Assembly: GCF_041154505.1 (NCBI RefSeq)
Contig: NZ_AP028672.1
Span: forward strand, 3,822,501 to 3,886,500
Direction of reading: 5' to 3'
Length of the DNA stretch: 64,000 bases
Origin: Acidovorax sp. A79
GTDB taxonomy: Bacteria; Pseudomonadota; Gammaproteobacteria; Burkholderiales; Burkholderiaceae_C
The translations under genes were made by a program, and so were the position numbers. This document shows, piece after piece, positions 21,136 to 28,403 of this stretch. How positions within the stretch are numbered: the first letter of the stretch is position 1; each line of letters begins with the position of its first letter. The notes beneath the pieces were generated by a model. That model had not been told where the DNA came from. It searched no databases and saw only the letters and a program-made list of their open reading frames with translations.

Positions 21136-21750
21136 ATGAAACTCGCCATCCTCGACCGCGACGGCACCCTCAACCCGCTGGGGGAGGACTACATCACCTC
21201 TGCCGACGAGTGGACCGCCGTGCCGGGCGCGCTCGAAGCCATCGCGCGCCTGAACCATGCCGGCTGGCATGTGGTGGTGGCGACCAATCAGCCGGGGCTG
21301 GGCCGGGGGCTGTTCGACGTGGTGGCCCTCAATGCCATCCATACCAAGATGCACCGGCAGGTGGCCGCCGTGGGGGGGCGCATCGACGCGGTGTTCTACT
21401 GCCCGCACGCGGCCGACGAGGAGTGCGCCTGCCGCAAGCCCGCCCCGGGCCTGCTGGAGCAGATCAGCGACCGCTATGGCGTGGAGCGGCAGGACGTGCG
21501 GGTGGTGGGCAGCTGTGCCGCCCATCTGCAGGCCGGCGCCGCGCTGGGCGCGCAGCTGCACCTGGTGTGCACGGGGCAGTCGGCCCAGGTGCACCCCGGT
21601 GGGCCGCTGCCGGCGGGCATTCCGGCGGGCACGCTGGTGCACGCCAGCCTGGGGGATTTCGTGGACCAGCTGCTGCCCGCGGTGCAGGTGCCGGCGGCAG
21701 CGCTGGCGGCCATTCCCCTGCCCCTGCACGGCAGTGCCCCATCGTCTTGA
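21136..21750 (+). CDS. gmhB: D,D-heptose 1,7-bisphosphate phosphatase, altered motif IV
   Basis: Expected to dephosphorylate D-glycero-D-manno-heptose 1,7-bisphosphate in LPS core heptose synthesis. The 204-residue HAD protein has the nucleophile motif ILDRDGT (Asp7, Asp9), the ATNQPGLGRG loop, zinc ligands in YCPHAADEECAC, and the Lys of CRKPAPG. However, the usual motif IV (GDxxxD) reads VVGSCAAHLQAG, so both metal-site acids are replaced by Ser126 and His130. Activity is therefore uncertain. Its place between glyS and plsC is the conserved one. Confidence 0.85.
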   Translation: MKLAILDRDGTLNPLGEDYITSADEWTAVPGALEAIARLNHAGWHVVVATNQPGLGRGLFDVVALNAIHTKMHRQVAAVGGRIDAVFYCPHAADEECACRKPAPGLLEQISDRYGVERQDVRVVGSCAAHLQAGAALGAQLHLVCTGQSAQVHPGGPLPAGIPAGTLVHASLGDFVDQLLPAVQVPAAALAAIPLPLHGSAPSS

Positions 21751-21814
21751 TGCTATTAATTTAATAGCTTCCAGCGCTTGATGATCAAGCGCTGGCAGCC
21801 GAAAACTCCTAAAA
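21751..21814 (-). repeat. Short palindromic element, copy D (clearest copy)
   Basis: The element fills the whole gmhB-plsC gap. It starts at the base after the gmhB stop and ends at the plsC ATG. It holds two perfect dyads: GCTATTAA-T-TTAATAGC (21752-21768) and CCAGCGCTTG-ATGAT-CAAGCGCTGG (21771-21795). It then runs through GCAGCCGAAAACTCCTAAAA into the start codon. No Shine-Dalgarno sequence is left upstream of plsC. Confidence 0.85.
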
Positions 21815-22561
21815 ATGGCTTTTATCCGTTCCGTCATTCACCTTCTCTGGATGGGCATCACCGTCGTGCCCTATGCGCTGGCCATCATGCTGGGCACCCT
21901 GCTGGGCGTGCGCGGAGGGCCGCTGTACCGCATCGCACGGGCATGGCTGTCGCTGTGCATCAGCGGTGCCCGGGTGATCCTGGGCGTCCGCGCCCATGTG
22001 ACCGGCATGGAAAACCTCCCGCAGGGCGAGAACGCCGGGGCCGTGCTGCTGGTCAAGCACCAGTCCACGTACGAAACCTTCCTCATGCCCACGATCATGC
22101 CGCGCCCGCTGGCCTACGTGTTCAAGAAGGAGCTGCTCTACGTTCCCTTCTTTGGCTGGGCGATTGGCCGCCTGGACATGATCCACATCGACCGCAACCA
22201 GCGCACGCAGGCGTTCAACAAGGTGGTGCAGCAGGGCAAGGACCTGCTGGCCAAGGGCATCTGGATCATCATGTTCCCCGAGGGCACGCGCATCGAGCGC
22301 GGGCGCAAGGGCAACTACAAGACCGGCGGCACGCGCCTGGCCATCGACACCGGCGCGCCCGTGGTGCCCATCGCCGTGACCTCGGCCAAGGTCTGGCCGC
22401 GCAAGGCCTTCATCAAGCGGCCCGGCGTGGTGGACGTGTCCATCGGCAAACCCATTTCCAGCGTGGGCCGCCAGCCCGACGAGCTGATGCGCGAGGTCGA
22501 GGCCTGGATCGAGGCCGAGATGCGCCGCCTGGACCCCGAGGCCTATGAGAACACCCCCTGA
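21815..22561 (+). CDS. plsC: 1-acyl-sn-glycerol-3-phosphate acyltransferase
   Basis: It acylates lysophosphatidic acid to phosphatidic acid at the inner membrane. The 248 residues include an N-terminal membrane segment (about 8-32), the catalytic box KHQSTYETF (His-x4-Glu variant), and the substrate box FPEGTR near residue 153. Downstream VPIAVTSAKVWPRKAF is typical of the family. Its initiation region consists of palindromic element D, so translation may depend on coupling to gmhB. Confidence 0.94.
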   Translation: MAFIRSVIHLLWMGITVVPYALAIMLGTLLGVRGGPLYRIARAWLSLCISGARVILGVRAHVTGMENLPQGENAGAVLLVKHQSTYETFLMPTIMPRPLAYVFKKELLYVPFFGWAIGRLDMIHIDRNQRTQAFNKVVQQGKDLLAKGIWIIMFPEGTRIERGRKGNYKTGGTRLAIDTGAPVVPIAVTSAKVWPRKAFIKRPGVVDVSIGKPISSVGRQPDELMREVEAWIEAEMRRLDPEAYENTP

Positions 22562-22725
22562 GCTGCTTCTCCTGAAGTGCCGCGCTGCGCGAGGGCGCCA
22601 CCAGCGCATGCCGGCAAGGCGCCGCCAGCGTGGCGGGGCGGCCCTGGCGCGGCGGCCGCTGGCCTGGGAAGCGCCGGTGCCGGATGCTCTGGATGGCTGC
22701 TCGTCGCTGGGGAGCTGTTGATTCC

Positions 22726-23703
22726 ATGCACCGGCTTGTGCAATTGGCGCTCGACCTTTTCGACCCGCCGGCCGCACCGGTTGCGGCACCGGCGGCGCAG
22801 GCTTCAGGTTTCAAGCCTGGAGCGCCGCTGGCGCAGAATGATCAAGCGCTGGTAGCTCCTAAAACGATAGCAAGCGGGCCTGCGGCACCGGCGGTGCCCT
22901 TGCCGTCCCTGCTGTCCCCGGCCGAGTTCCGCCACCCGCAGGCCAGCCGCGAAGTGCTGCTGGGCGACGCCGTGGTCGCCTATGCGCTGCAGCGCGCACG
23001 GCGACGCACCATCGGCTTCACCGTGGGCGCGGATGGCCTGTCGGTGCGCGCGCCCAGCTGGGTGACCCTTTCGGCGGTGGACGCCGCGCTGCGCGACAAG
23101 TCGGACTGGATCCTGCGCAAGCTGTCGGAGGCCCGCGAGCGCCAGCAGCGCATGGAGGGCGGCCGCATCGTCTGGGCCCATGGCGCGGTGTTGCCGTACC
23201 TGGGCGAGCCGCTCACGGTGGTGCTGGACCCAAGCCATGGCTTTGCCGGCAGGGGCGGGGCGCTGGTGCCGTCCGCGCCGCCCTCGGCCGGGGAAGAGGG
23301 CATCGCCGTCGCCCGCAGCCTGCACATCGGCCTGCCCCACAGTGCCAGCGCCGCCCAGATCCGCGACGCCGTGCAGGCCTGGCTCATGCGCGATGCACGC
23401 CGCCACTTCACCGCGCGGCTGGACCACTTCGCCCCGCTGCTGGGGGTGCGCTGGGCCAGCCTGCGCCTGTCCAGCGCGCAGACCCGCTGGGGCAGCGCCA
23501 AGGCCGACGGCTCCATCCGCCTGAACTGGCGCCTGCTGCACTACCGCCCGGCCATCATCGACTATGTGGTGGCCCACGAGCTGGCCCACCTGCGCGTGAT
23601 GGACCACAGCCTGCGCTTCTGGGACACCGTGGCCACCGTGGTGCCCGACTACGCGGTGCTGCGCAGCCGCCTGCGCGATGAACCCGCTCCGCTGTGGGAG
23701 TGA
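22726..23703 (+). CDS. YgjP-like (DUF45) zinc metallopeptidase
   Basis: A 325-residue protein of the YgjP/WLM metallopeptidase family. The zinc-binding HELAH lies at residues 284-288 with a further His near 294 (VMDHS), after the typical TRWGSAKADGSIRLNWRLL. The substrate is unknown. The first 65 residues are a low-complexity Ala/Pro linker that includes PLAQNDQALVAPKTIAS, encoded by a palindromic element (copy E). ATG 22726 has a GGGGAG site upstream. Its position after plsC is common in Betaproteobacteria. Confidence 0.82.
   Translation: MHRLVQLALDLFDPPAAPVAAPAAQASGFKPGAPLAQNDQALVAPKTIASGPAAPAVPLPSLLSPAEFRHPQASREVLLGDAVVAYALQRARRRTIGFTVGADGLSVRAPSWVTLSAVDAALRDKSDWILRKLSEARERQQRMEGGRIVWAHGAVLPYLGEPLTVVLDPSHGFAGRGGALVPSAPPSAGEEGIAVARSLHIGLPHSASAAQIRDAVQAWLMRDARRHFTARLDHFAPLLGVRWASLRLSSAQTRWGSAKADGSIRLNWRLLHYRPAIIDYVVAHELAHLRVMDHSLRFWDTVATVVPDYAVLRSRLRDEPAPLWE
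22824..22871 (+). repeat. Translated palindromic element, copy E (in peptidase gene)
   Basis: GCCGCTGGCGCAG.ATG.TCAAGCG (22824-22848) recurs at 62934-62958 with two base differences. CTCCTAAAACGATAGC (22856-22871) is the reverse complement, with one mismatch, of GCTATTGTTTTAGGAG in the same kinase gene. It also shares ATGATCAAGCGCTGG and CTCCTAAAA with intergenic copy D. Confidence 0.8.
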
Positions 23704-23774
23704 CGCATTCGCCCCTGTGGCGGGCCGTGGGCCCGTCCCGTGGACCGGTTAACCGAGATGAAAGGAGCTAGCTG

Positions 23775-24194
23775 ATGACCATCCCGCAAACGATCACTCC
23801 CGCCGAAGGCTACGCGGGCGATGTCACGCCGCAGCAGGCCTGGCAGTGGATGCAGGCCGGCCAGGCCGTGCTGGTGGACGTGCGCAGCGACGCCGAACGC
23901 GAATGGGTGGGACAGGTGCCCGGGGGCGCCGCCGTGGCCTGGAAGCAGTGGCCAGGCATGGCCCTGAACGCCGGATTCGACACCCAGCTGCGCGCGGCCG
24001 CACCCGCCGGCGCCACGCTGGTGATGCTGTGCCGCAGCGGCGTGCGCTCCATCGCCGCGGCGCGACGCGCCACCGAACTGGGCTTCACGGCCTACAACAT
24101 CCTGGAAGGTTTCGAGGGAGATGCCGACGCCCAGGGCCAGCGCGGCAGGAAGGGCGGCTGGCGCTTTCACGGGCTGCCCTGGCGGCAAAACTGA
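23775..24194 (+). CDS. Rhodanese-like sulfurtransferase
   Basis: A 139-residue single rhodanese domain, presumably cytoplasmic, that would transfer sulfane sulfur via the active-site Cys in VMLCRSGVRSIAA near residue 78. The conserved VLVDVRSDAEREWVGQVPG precedes it. Single-domain rhodaneses act in sulfur trafficking or cyanide detoxification; the acceptor is not evident. An AAAGGAG ribosome-binding site lies upstream of ATG 23775. Confidence 0.9.
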   Translation: MTIPQTITPAEGYAGDVTPQQAWQWMQAGQAVLVDVRSDAEREWVGQVPGGAAVAWKQWPGMALNAGFDTQLRAAAPAGATLVMLCRSGVRSIAAARRATELGFTAYNILEGFEGDADAQGQRGRKGGWRFHGLPWRQN

Positions 24195-24228
24195 GAGACG
24201 ACCCGCCGGTGCGCGCGATGGGCGCGCC

Positions 24229-24262
24229 CAAAAAAAAGCGGGCCTGGTGGCCCGCTTGCCCG
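24229..24262 (-). terminator. Terminator of the BON-LysM gene
   Basis: The stem AGCGGGCC-TGGT-GGCCCGCT is bordered on its left by a run of A, which reads as poly-U on the - strand transcript coming from the gene at 24282-24764. Confidence 0.85.
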
Positions 24263-24281
24263 TCAGGACGTCTTGCCCTGC

Positions 24282-24764
24282 TCAAAGCGGCGGAATGCGC
24301 AGCTTCTGGCCGGGGTAGATCTTGTCGGGATGGGTCAGCATGGGCTTGTTGGCCTCGAAGATCGCGGGGTACTTGTTGGCGTCGCCATAGAACTTCTTGG
24401 CGATGGCGCTGAGCGTGTCGCCGCGCACCACGTCGTGGTACTGGGCCTCGGGCTCGGGATTGGTCACCTCCATCAGGTTCTCGACGCTGGTCACGCTGGC
24501 CACGTTGCCGCAGCACAGGGTGACTTTTTCCTTGGCGCCTTGCGTGGGGGCGGTGCCCTTCACGGTGACCTTGCCCTGCGTGCCGTCGAACGCCACCTGC
24601 ACGTTGCTGGCGCCCAGGTTCTGGGCCGCGATGTAGGTCTCGATGGCCTTGGCCGCCTTGGCATTGAGTTCATCCTGCGTGGGCGCAGCGGCCGTGGCTG
24701 CCTGGGCCTCCTTGCCGCCGAACAGCTTTTCGCCGGCTTCCTTGATGAAACTGAAAAGACCCAT
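24282..24764 (-). CDS. BON and LysM domain protein (Kbp/YgaU-like)
   Basis: A 160-residue protein beginning [20 protein letters not shown] domain (about residues 30-95, including [16 protein letters not shown]) is followed by a C-terminal LysM domain ([20 protein letters not shown] to [10 protein letters not shown]). E. coli YgaU (Kbp) has this architecture, binds K+ and is cytoplasmic. No signal peptide is seen here either. A textbook AGGAGGT lies before the ATG, suggesting good expression. Confidence 0.88.
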   Translation of the reverse strand: MGLFSFIKEAGEKLFGGKEAQAATAAAPTQDELNAKAAKAIETYIAAQNLGASNVQVAFDGTQGKVTVKGTAPTQGAKEKVTLCCGNVASVTSVENLMEVTNPEPEAQYHDVVRGDTLSAIAKKFYGDANKYPAIFEANKPMLTHPDKIYPGQKLRIPPL

Positions 24765-24941
24765 GTCGTACCTCCTAAAGTTGCAGAAACAGGAACGACC
24801 ACTGTAGCGTGCAAAGCGTGGCGCTGGTGTGTCGCACAGGCGCGCGAAACGATTTTTGACATTCTTTCCGCGCCATCCCGCCGCCGGCGCCTGTCGCCGC
24901 GGGTACGCGGGGGCGCCGCAAAACTCGGGATAATCCCCCGC

Positions 24942-25709
24942 ATGACATTTCTGGCCATCGACGTCGGCAACACCCGTCTCAAATGGGCGTTGTACGACGC
25001 TCCCCGCCCCGGGGCTGCGCTGCTGGCGCATGGCGCCGAGTTTCTGGACCACATCGACCGCCTGGCCGAGGGCAGCTGGGCGCCCTTGCCGCACCCCCAG
25101 CGCATGCTGGGGTGCGTGGTGGCGGGCGACGCCGTCAAGCGCCGGGTCGAGGAGCAGATGGAGATCTGGAACGTCGAGCCCTCGTGGGTGGTGTCGTCGG
25201 CGCAGGAGGCAGGCCTTGCCAACGGCTACGACCATCCCTCGCGCCTGGGCTCCGACCGGTGGGTCGCCATGGTCGGTGCGCGCCACCATGTGCTGCGCCA
25301 GGGCCCGGCGCGGCCGCTGGTGGTCGTCATGGTGGGCACGGCGGTCACGGTGGAGTGCATCGACACCGAGGGCCGGTTCATGGGCGGGCTCATCCTGCCG
25401 GGCCACGGCATCATGCTGCGCGCGCTGGAGTCCGGGACCGCCGGGCTGCACGTGCCCACGGGCGAGGTGCGCATGTTTCCCACCAACACCAGCGATGCCC
25501 TCACCAGCGGCGGCACCTATGCGATCGCGGGGGCCGTGGAGCGCATGGTGCAGCACGTCATCCAGCACTGCGGCGAGGAGCCGGCGTGCCTGATGACCGG
25601 CGGCGCGGGCTGGAAGATGGCGCCCAGCATGACGCGCCCTTTCGAACTGGTGGACAACCTGATCTTCGACGGCCTGCTGGAGATTGCCTTGCGCCGCTTT
25701 GCCGGCTGA
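24942..25709 (+). CDS. coaX: Type III pantothenate kinase
   Basis: It phosphorylates pantothenate, the first step of CoA synthesis. The 255-residue ASKHA-fold enzyme has the phosphate loop [13 protein letters not shown] at the N-terminus, the catalytic-Asp region [17 protein letters not shown], and the [14 protein letters not shown] and GGLILPG segments. No ribosome-binding site is visible; a GGATAAT lies about 9-15 bases before the ATG, which would fit a leaderless or very short-leader mRNA. The usual upstream birA gene is absent. Confidence 0.93.
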   Translation: MTFLAIDVGNTRLKWALYDAPRPGAALLAHGAEFLDHIDRLAEGSWAPLPHPQRMLGCVVAGDAVKRRVEEQMEIWNVEPSWVVSSAQEAGLANGYDHPSRLGSDRWVAMVGARHHVLRQGPARPLVVVMVGTAVTVECIDTEGRFMGGLILPGHGIMLRALESGTAGLHVPTGEVRMFPTNTSDALTSGGTYAIAGAVERMVQHVIQHCGEEPACLMTGGAGWKMAPSMTRPFELVDNLIFDGLLEIALRRFAG

Positions 25710-25810
25710 CCTGGAGCGCGCGGGCTTCGCGGCCCGGCCGCATTCCGCGGCGCCACGGGCGGTCCTGGATTTTCAGGACGGGCGCGGCCAGGCCAGGGGG
25801 TGTTCCGAAT

Positions 25811-26584
25811 TCAATCTTCCAGTTCGGCGCGCGCCATCTCCACGTCCAGGCGCTCCATCGCATCGGCGGGTTCGCTGGCGGCGGCCTTTTCGTAGAACCC
25901 GGTGGCTTCCTTCATCTTCTTGTCGCCTTCGAGCATGACCAGGGCGTTGGCGTATTCGATCATGCAGATGGCCGAGCCGGGGTTGAGCTTGAGGGCCTCC
26001 TGGAACAGCTTGAGTCCGGTGTCCTTCTTCGCGCCGTAGGTCATGCCGCCGATCAGCGAGCCCACCTTGTCGATCACCTCGGCATGGAATGCGCCCAGCG
26101 CGATGCGTGCATCGGCGTGCTTGGGCGACAGGGCGATGGCCTTCTCCAGCGATTCCTTCACCTTGCCGCCCAGGCCCTGTGCCAGCGCCTTGGCCACGCT
26201 GATGCCCTGGCTGTAGCGGCCCAGCGCGTAGGCGTGCCAGTACCAGGCATTGGCGTTGCCGGGCTCCGCCGCGGCCTGCGCCTCGGCGCGCTCCGCCACC
26301 TGGGTGAAGAGGTCGAGCCGGGTCTTTTCCCTTTGCTCCAGGTAGTTGGCGTAGATGGAGGCTGCCTTGTTGGCCACCGTGATGCCAGGGCCGCCGGCCG
26401 CCAGGCCGGCCGCCGCTGCCTTCTCGAAGTCGCCGTTGTGGAACATCGCCCAGGCTTCGAGCACCGCGGTGTCCTTGGGGCAGGGCTCGGCATCGCCGCT
26501 GTGCAGCCGGGCCCAGTGCTTCTTGACGCTCGCGGCGTCGAACGCATAGTCGCCTGCGTGGGGGAAGGGGGTCCATTTGGCCAT
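25811..26584 (-). CDS. TPR-repeat protein, function unknown
   Basis: A 257-residue soluble protein built of tetratricopeptide-like helical repeats (for example ANAWYWHAYALGRYSQG, LEKAIALSPKHADARIALG and LFQEALKLNPGSAICMIEYA). No enzymatic motif or signal peptide is visible. The arrangement resembles the RMD/FAM82-type TPR folds, but I would not transfer that function. It lies downstream of a TetR gene on the same strand with a 77-bp gap. Confidence 0.7.
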   Translation of the reverse strand: MAKWTPFPHAGDYAFDAASVKKHWARLHSGDAEPCPKDTAVLEAWAMFHNGDFEKAAAAGLAAGGPGITVANKAASIYANYLEQREKTRLDLFTQVAERAEAQAAAEPGNANAWYWHAYALGRYSQGISVAKALAQGLGGKVKESLEKAIALSPKHADARIALGAFHAEVIDKVGSLIGGMTYGAKKDTGLKLFQEALKLNPGSAICMIEYANALVMLEGDKKMKEATGFYEKAAASEPADAMERLDVEMARAELED

Positions 26585-26661
26585 GGTGTGTGTCTCCTGA
26601 AGTTCTTGTGGGAGGGGGGGGCCTGTCGTGCTGCCGTGAGGCGGGTGCTTGCTGCCTGCGC

Positions 26662-27324
26662 CTATCCCGGCGCAGCGGCGTAAGCGCCCACCAGCTCCAG
26701 CAGATGGGCCCGCTGGCTGCTTTCGAGGTAGGGCATGAGCAGGTTCAGCACATGGTGGGCGCCGCGCAGGAGCGCGGCCTGGGCGCTTTCAGGCTCCAGC
26801 GCGCGGCGCGGGTCGCGCACGTACTCGAAGCTCAGCCAGTAGGTCAGCACCACCACCATGCTGGTGGCGGTGGCTTCCAGCTCGCGCGAGTCGATGTGCA
26901 GGCTGTCCGCGCGGCCCATGCCATCGAGCATGGCGCGCACGGCCCGGGTCTTGTTCTTGAGGATGGCCTGGAAGTGGGTTTCCAGGCGCCGGTTCTTGGA
27001 CAGCAGGTCGTTCAGGTCGCGGTACAGGAAGCGGTACTGCCAGATCAGCTCGAACAGCGTGTGCATGAAGAACCAGGCATCCTCCACATTGCGCACGCCG
27101 TCACTGGCCGTGAGGAGTTCGGTGAGCGAGCGTTCGTAGCGGTCGAACAGCGCGTTGATCAGCTCATCCTTGGCGGGATAGTGGTAGTAGAGGTTGCCCG
27201 GGCTGATGCGCAGCTCGGCGGAAATCAGGGTGGTGGAGACGTTGGGTTCGCCGAACCGGTTGAACAGGTCCAGTGTCACTTCCAGAATGCGTTCTGCGGT
27301 GCGGCGTGGCGCTTTCTTCACCAT
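26662..27324 (-). CDS. TetR-family transcriptional regulator
   Basis: A 220-residue repressor-type protein. The N-terminal helix-turn-helix (about residues 12-55, including TTLISAELRISPGNLYYHYP) is followed by a larger helical effector domain. I chose ATG 27324 (MVKKAPRRTAERIL) because it gives a normal TetR start; an upstream ATG at 27414 adds an unconserved tail. Its neighbours, a phasin and a fatty acyl-CoA reductase, suggest control by an acyl-CoA or fatty acid, but no operator could be identified. Confidence 0.88.
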   Translation of the reverse strand: MVKKAPRRTAERILEVTLDLFNRFGEPNVSTTLISAELRISPGNLYYHYPAKDELINALFDRYERSLTELLTASDGVRNVEDAWFFMHTLFELIWQYRFLYRDLNDLLSKNRRLETHFQAILKNKTRAVRAMLDGMGRADSLHIDSRELEATATSMVVVLTYWLSFEYVRDPRRALEPESAQAALLRGAHHVLNLLMPYLESSQRAHLLELVGAYAAAPG

Positions 27325-27483
27325 GTGTGCGGGCCCCTTCGCGTCGTTTTGCGTCGTTGTTTCGATGTCTCTGGTGGTTACTCTAACCGACACAGAAATG
27401 CTGCACTGCGGCATCGCGCCTGCATATCAGCGCCGCTGCGTCCCTGTCGTGGGCGGCCTGGCGCGAGGGCGTGGGCTCCGGCC

Positions 27484-27528
27484 AAAAAAAGCGGCCAACA
27501 CGCTCTCGCGCGTTGGCCGCTTTTTTTT
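27484..27528. terminator. Bidirectional terminator downstream of the phasin gene
   Basis: AAAAAAA, then GCGGCCAAC with a short loop and GTTGGCCGC, then TTTTTTTT. The A and T tracts on both sides make it usable from either strand. On the - strand it ends the phasin transcript before the TetR gene. Confidence 0.92.
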
Positions 27529-27573
27529 CAGGGGCGGCACGGTGGTGTTGCCTGCCGCCTGCCTGATGTGCAA

Positions 27574-28176
27574 TCAGCTGCCCGATGGGGTGTTGGCGCC
27601 GGTGTCGGCTGCCGCGCGTGCGGCAGGCTTCTTGGCGGCGGCCTTCTTGGCCGGAGCGGCCTTGGCGGCGGGCTTTGCAGCCGCCTTGGCAGGGGCCGCC
27701 TTTTTCGCGGGGGCCTTCTTGGCCGGGGCCTTGGCGGCGGGCTTTGCGGCAGCTGCGGCCTTGGCGGGGGCTGCCTTGCCGCCCTTGGCCAGTGCATCCA
27801 CGCGGGCGCTCAGTGCCTGCAGGTCGCGGGCCGATGGCACGCCCAGCTTGGACAGGGCCTTGGCGACGCGGTCTTCAAAGATGTTCTCGAGCTTGTCCCA
27901 CTGGCCCTGGGCCTTGGAGCCGATGTCGCTGGCCATGGTGGTCACGCGGCTGGTGGCCTCGGTGATCTTTTCCTCGGCCACGGCCTGGGTCTTGCGCTGG
28001 ATGGTCAGGCCTTCCTTGACCAGGGCTTCGAACACCCGGCCGCCTTCTTCCTGCGCCTTGGAGAAGGCGCCCAGGCCCGCCAGCCAGATCTGCTGGGCGG
28101 AGTCCTTGACGGTGCTGGACAGTTGGGCGTTGCTCTTTTTCTTGTCGGCGCTGAGTTTCTGCAGTTTCTTGACCAT
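27574..28176 (-). CDS. PhaF/PhaI-like phasin with Lys/Ala/Pro-rich tail
   Basis: A 200-residue granule-associated protein. The first ~125 residues form an amphipathic helical phasin domain (STVKDSAQQIWLAGLGAFSK, then VFEALVKEGLTIQRKTQ). The C-terminal ~65 residues are repeats of the AAKPAAKAPAKKA type, resembling histone H1 and the DNA-binding tail of Pseudomonas PhaF. Such proteins coat polyhydroxyalkanoate granules and can tether them to the nucleoid. No PHA synthase gene is in the window. It is divergent from the fatty acyl-CoA reductase gene. Confidence 0.88.
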   Translation of the reverse strand: MVKKLQKLSADKKKSNAQLSSTVKDSAQQIWLAGLGAFSKAQEEGGRVFEALVKEGLTIQRKTQAVAEEKITEATSRVTTMASDIGSKAQGQWDKLENIFEDRVAKALSKLGVPSARDLQALSARVDALAKGGKAAPAKAAAAAKPAAKAPAKKAPAKKAAPAKAAAKPAAKAAPAKKAAAKKPAARAAADTGANTPSGS

Positions 28177-28274
28177 GGGGCCTCCGTTGTGCGGTTGGGT
28201 GGGTTTGCCAGGGCGGATTGCCTCTGACGCATGGCCGCACTGTACGCCGCGCGGCGCGCAAGGTGTAGGCGCGC

Positions 28275-28291
28275 GCTCCTAAAAATGTAGA
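28275..28291 (-). repeat. Fragment of the short palindromic element
   Basis: GCTCCTAAAAATG in the divergent phasin/reductase spacer matches the right end of copy D, with only a GCGCGC remnant before it. Otherwise the 227-bp spacer (28177-28403) should hold both promoters, and nothing more is recognisable. Confidence 0.45.
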
Positions 28292-28403
28292 GCGTGCCGT
28301 CTAGCCCGCGCCGGGCTGCGGGCCCTAGGATCGGCGCGGGTTTCTGCTGAATCGGTGCGCGCAGGCCTTGGGCAAGAATGAAGCTATCTCACAGGAGTTT
28401 TCC

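Noticed and set aside
24770..24785. CTCCTAAAG near the BON-LysM gene as another repeat copy
   Set aside because: On the - strand this is simply the strong AGGAGGT ribosome-binding site region of that gene; no other module of the element is adjacent.
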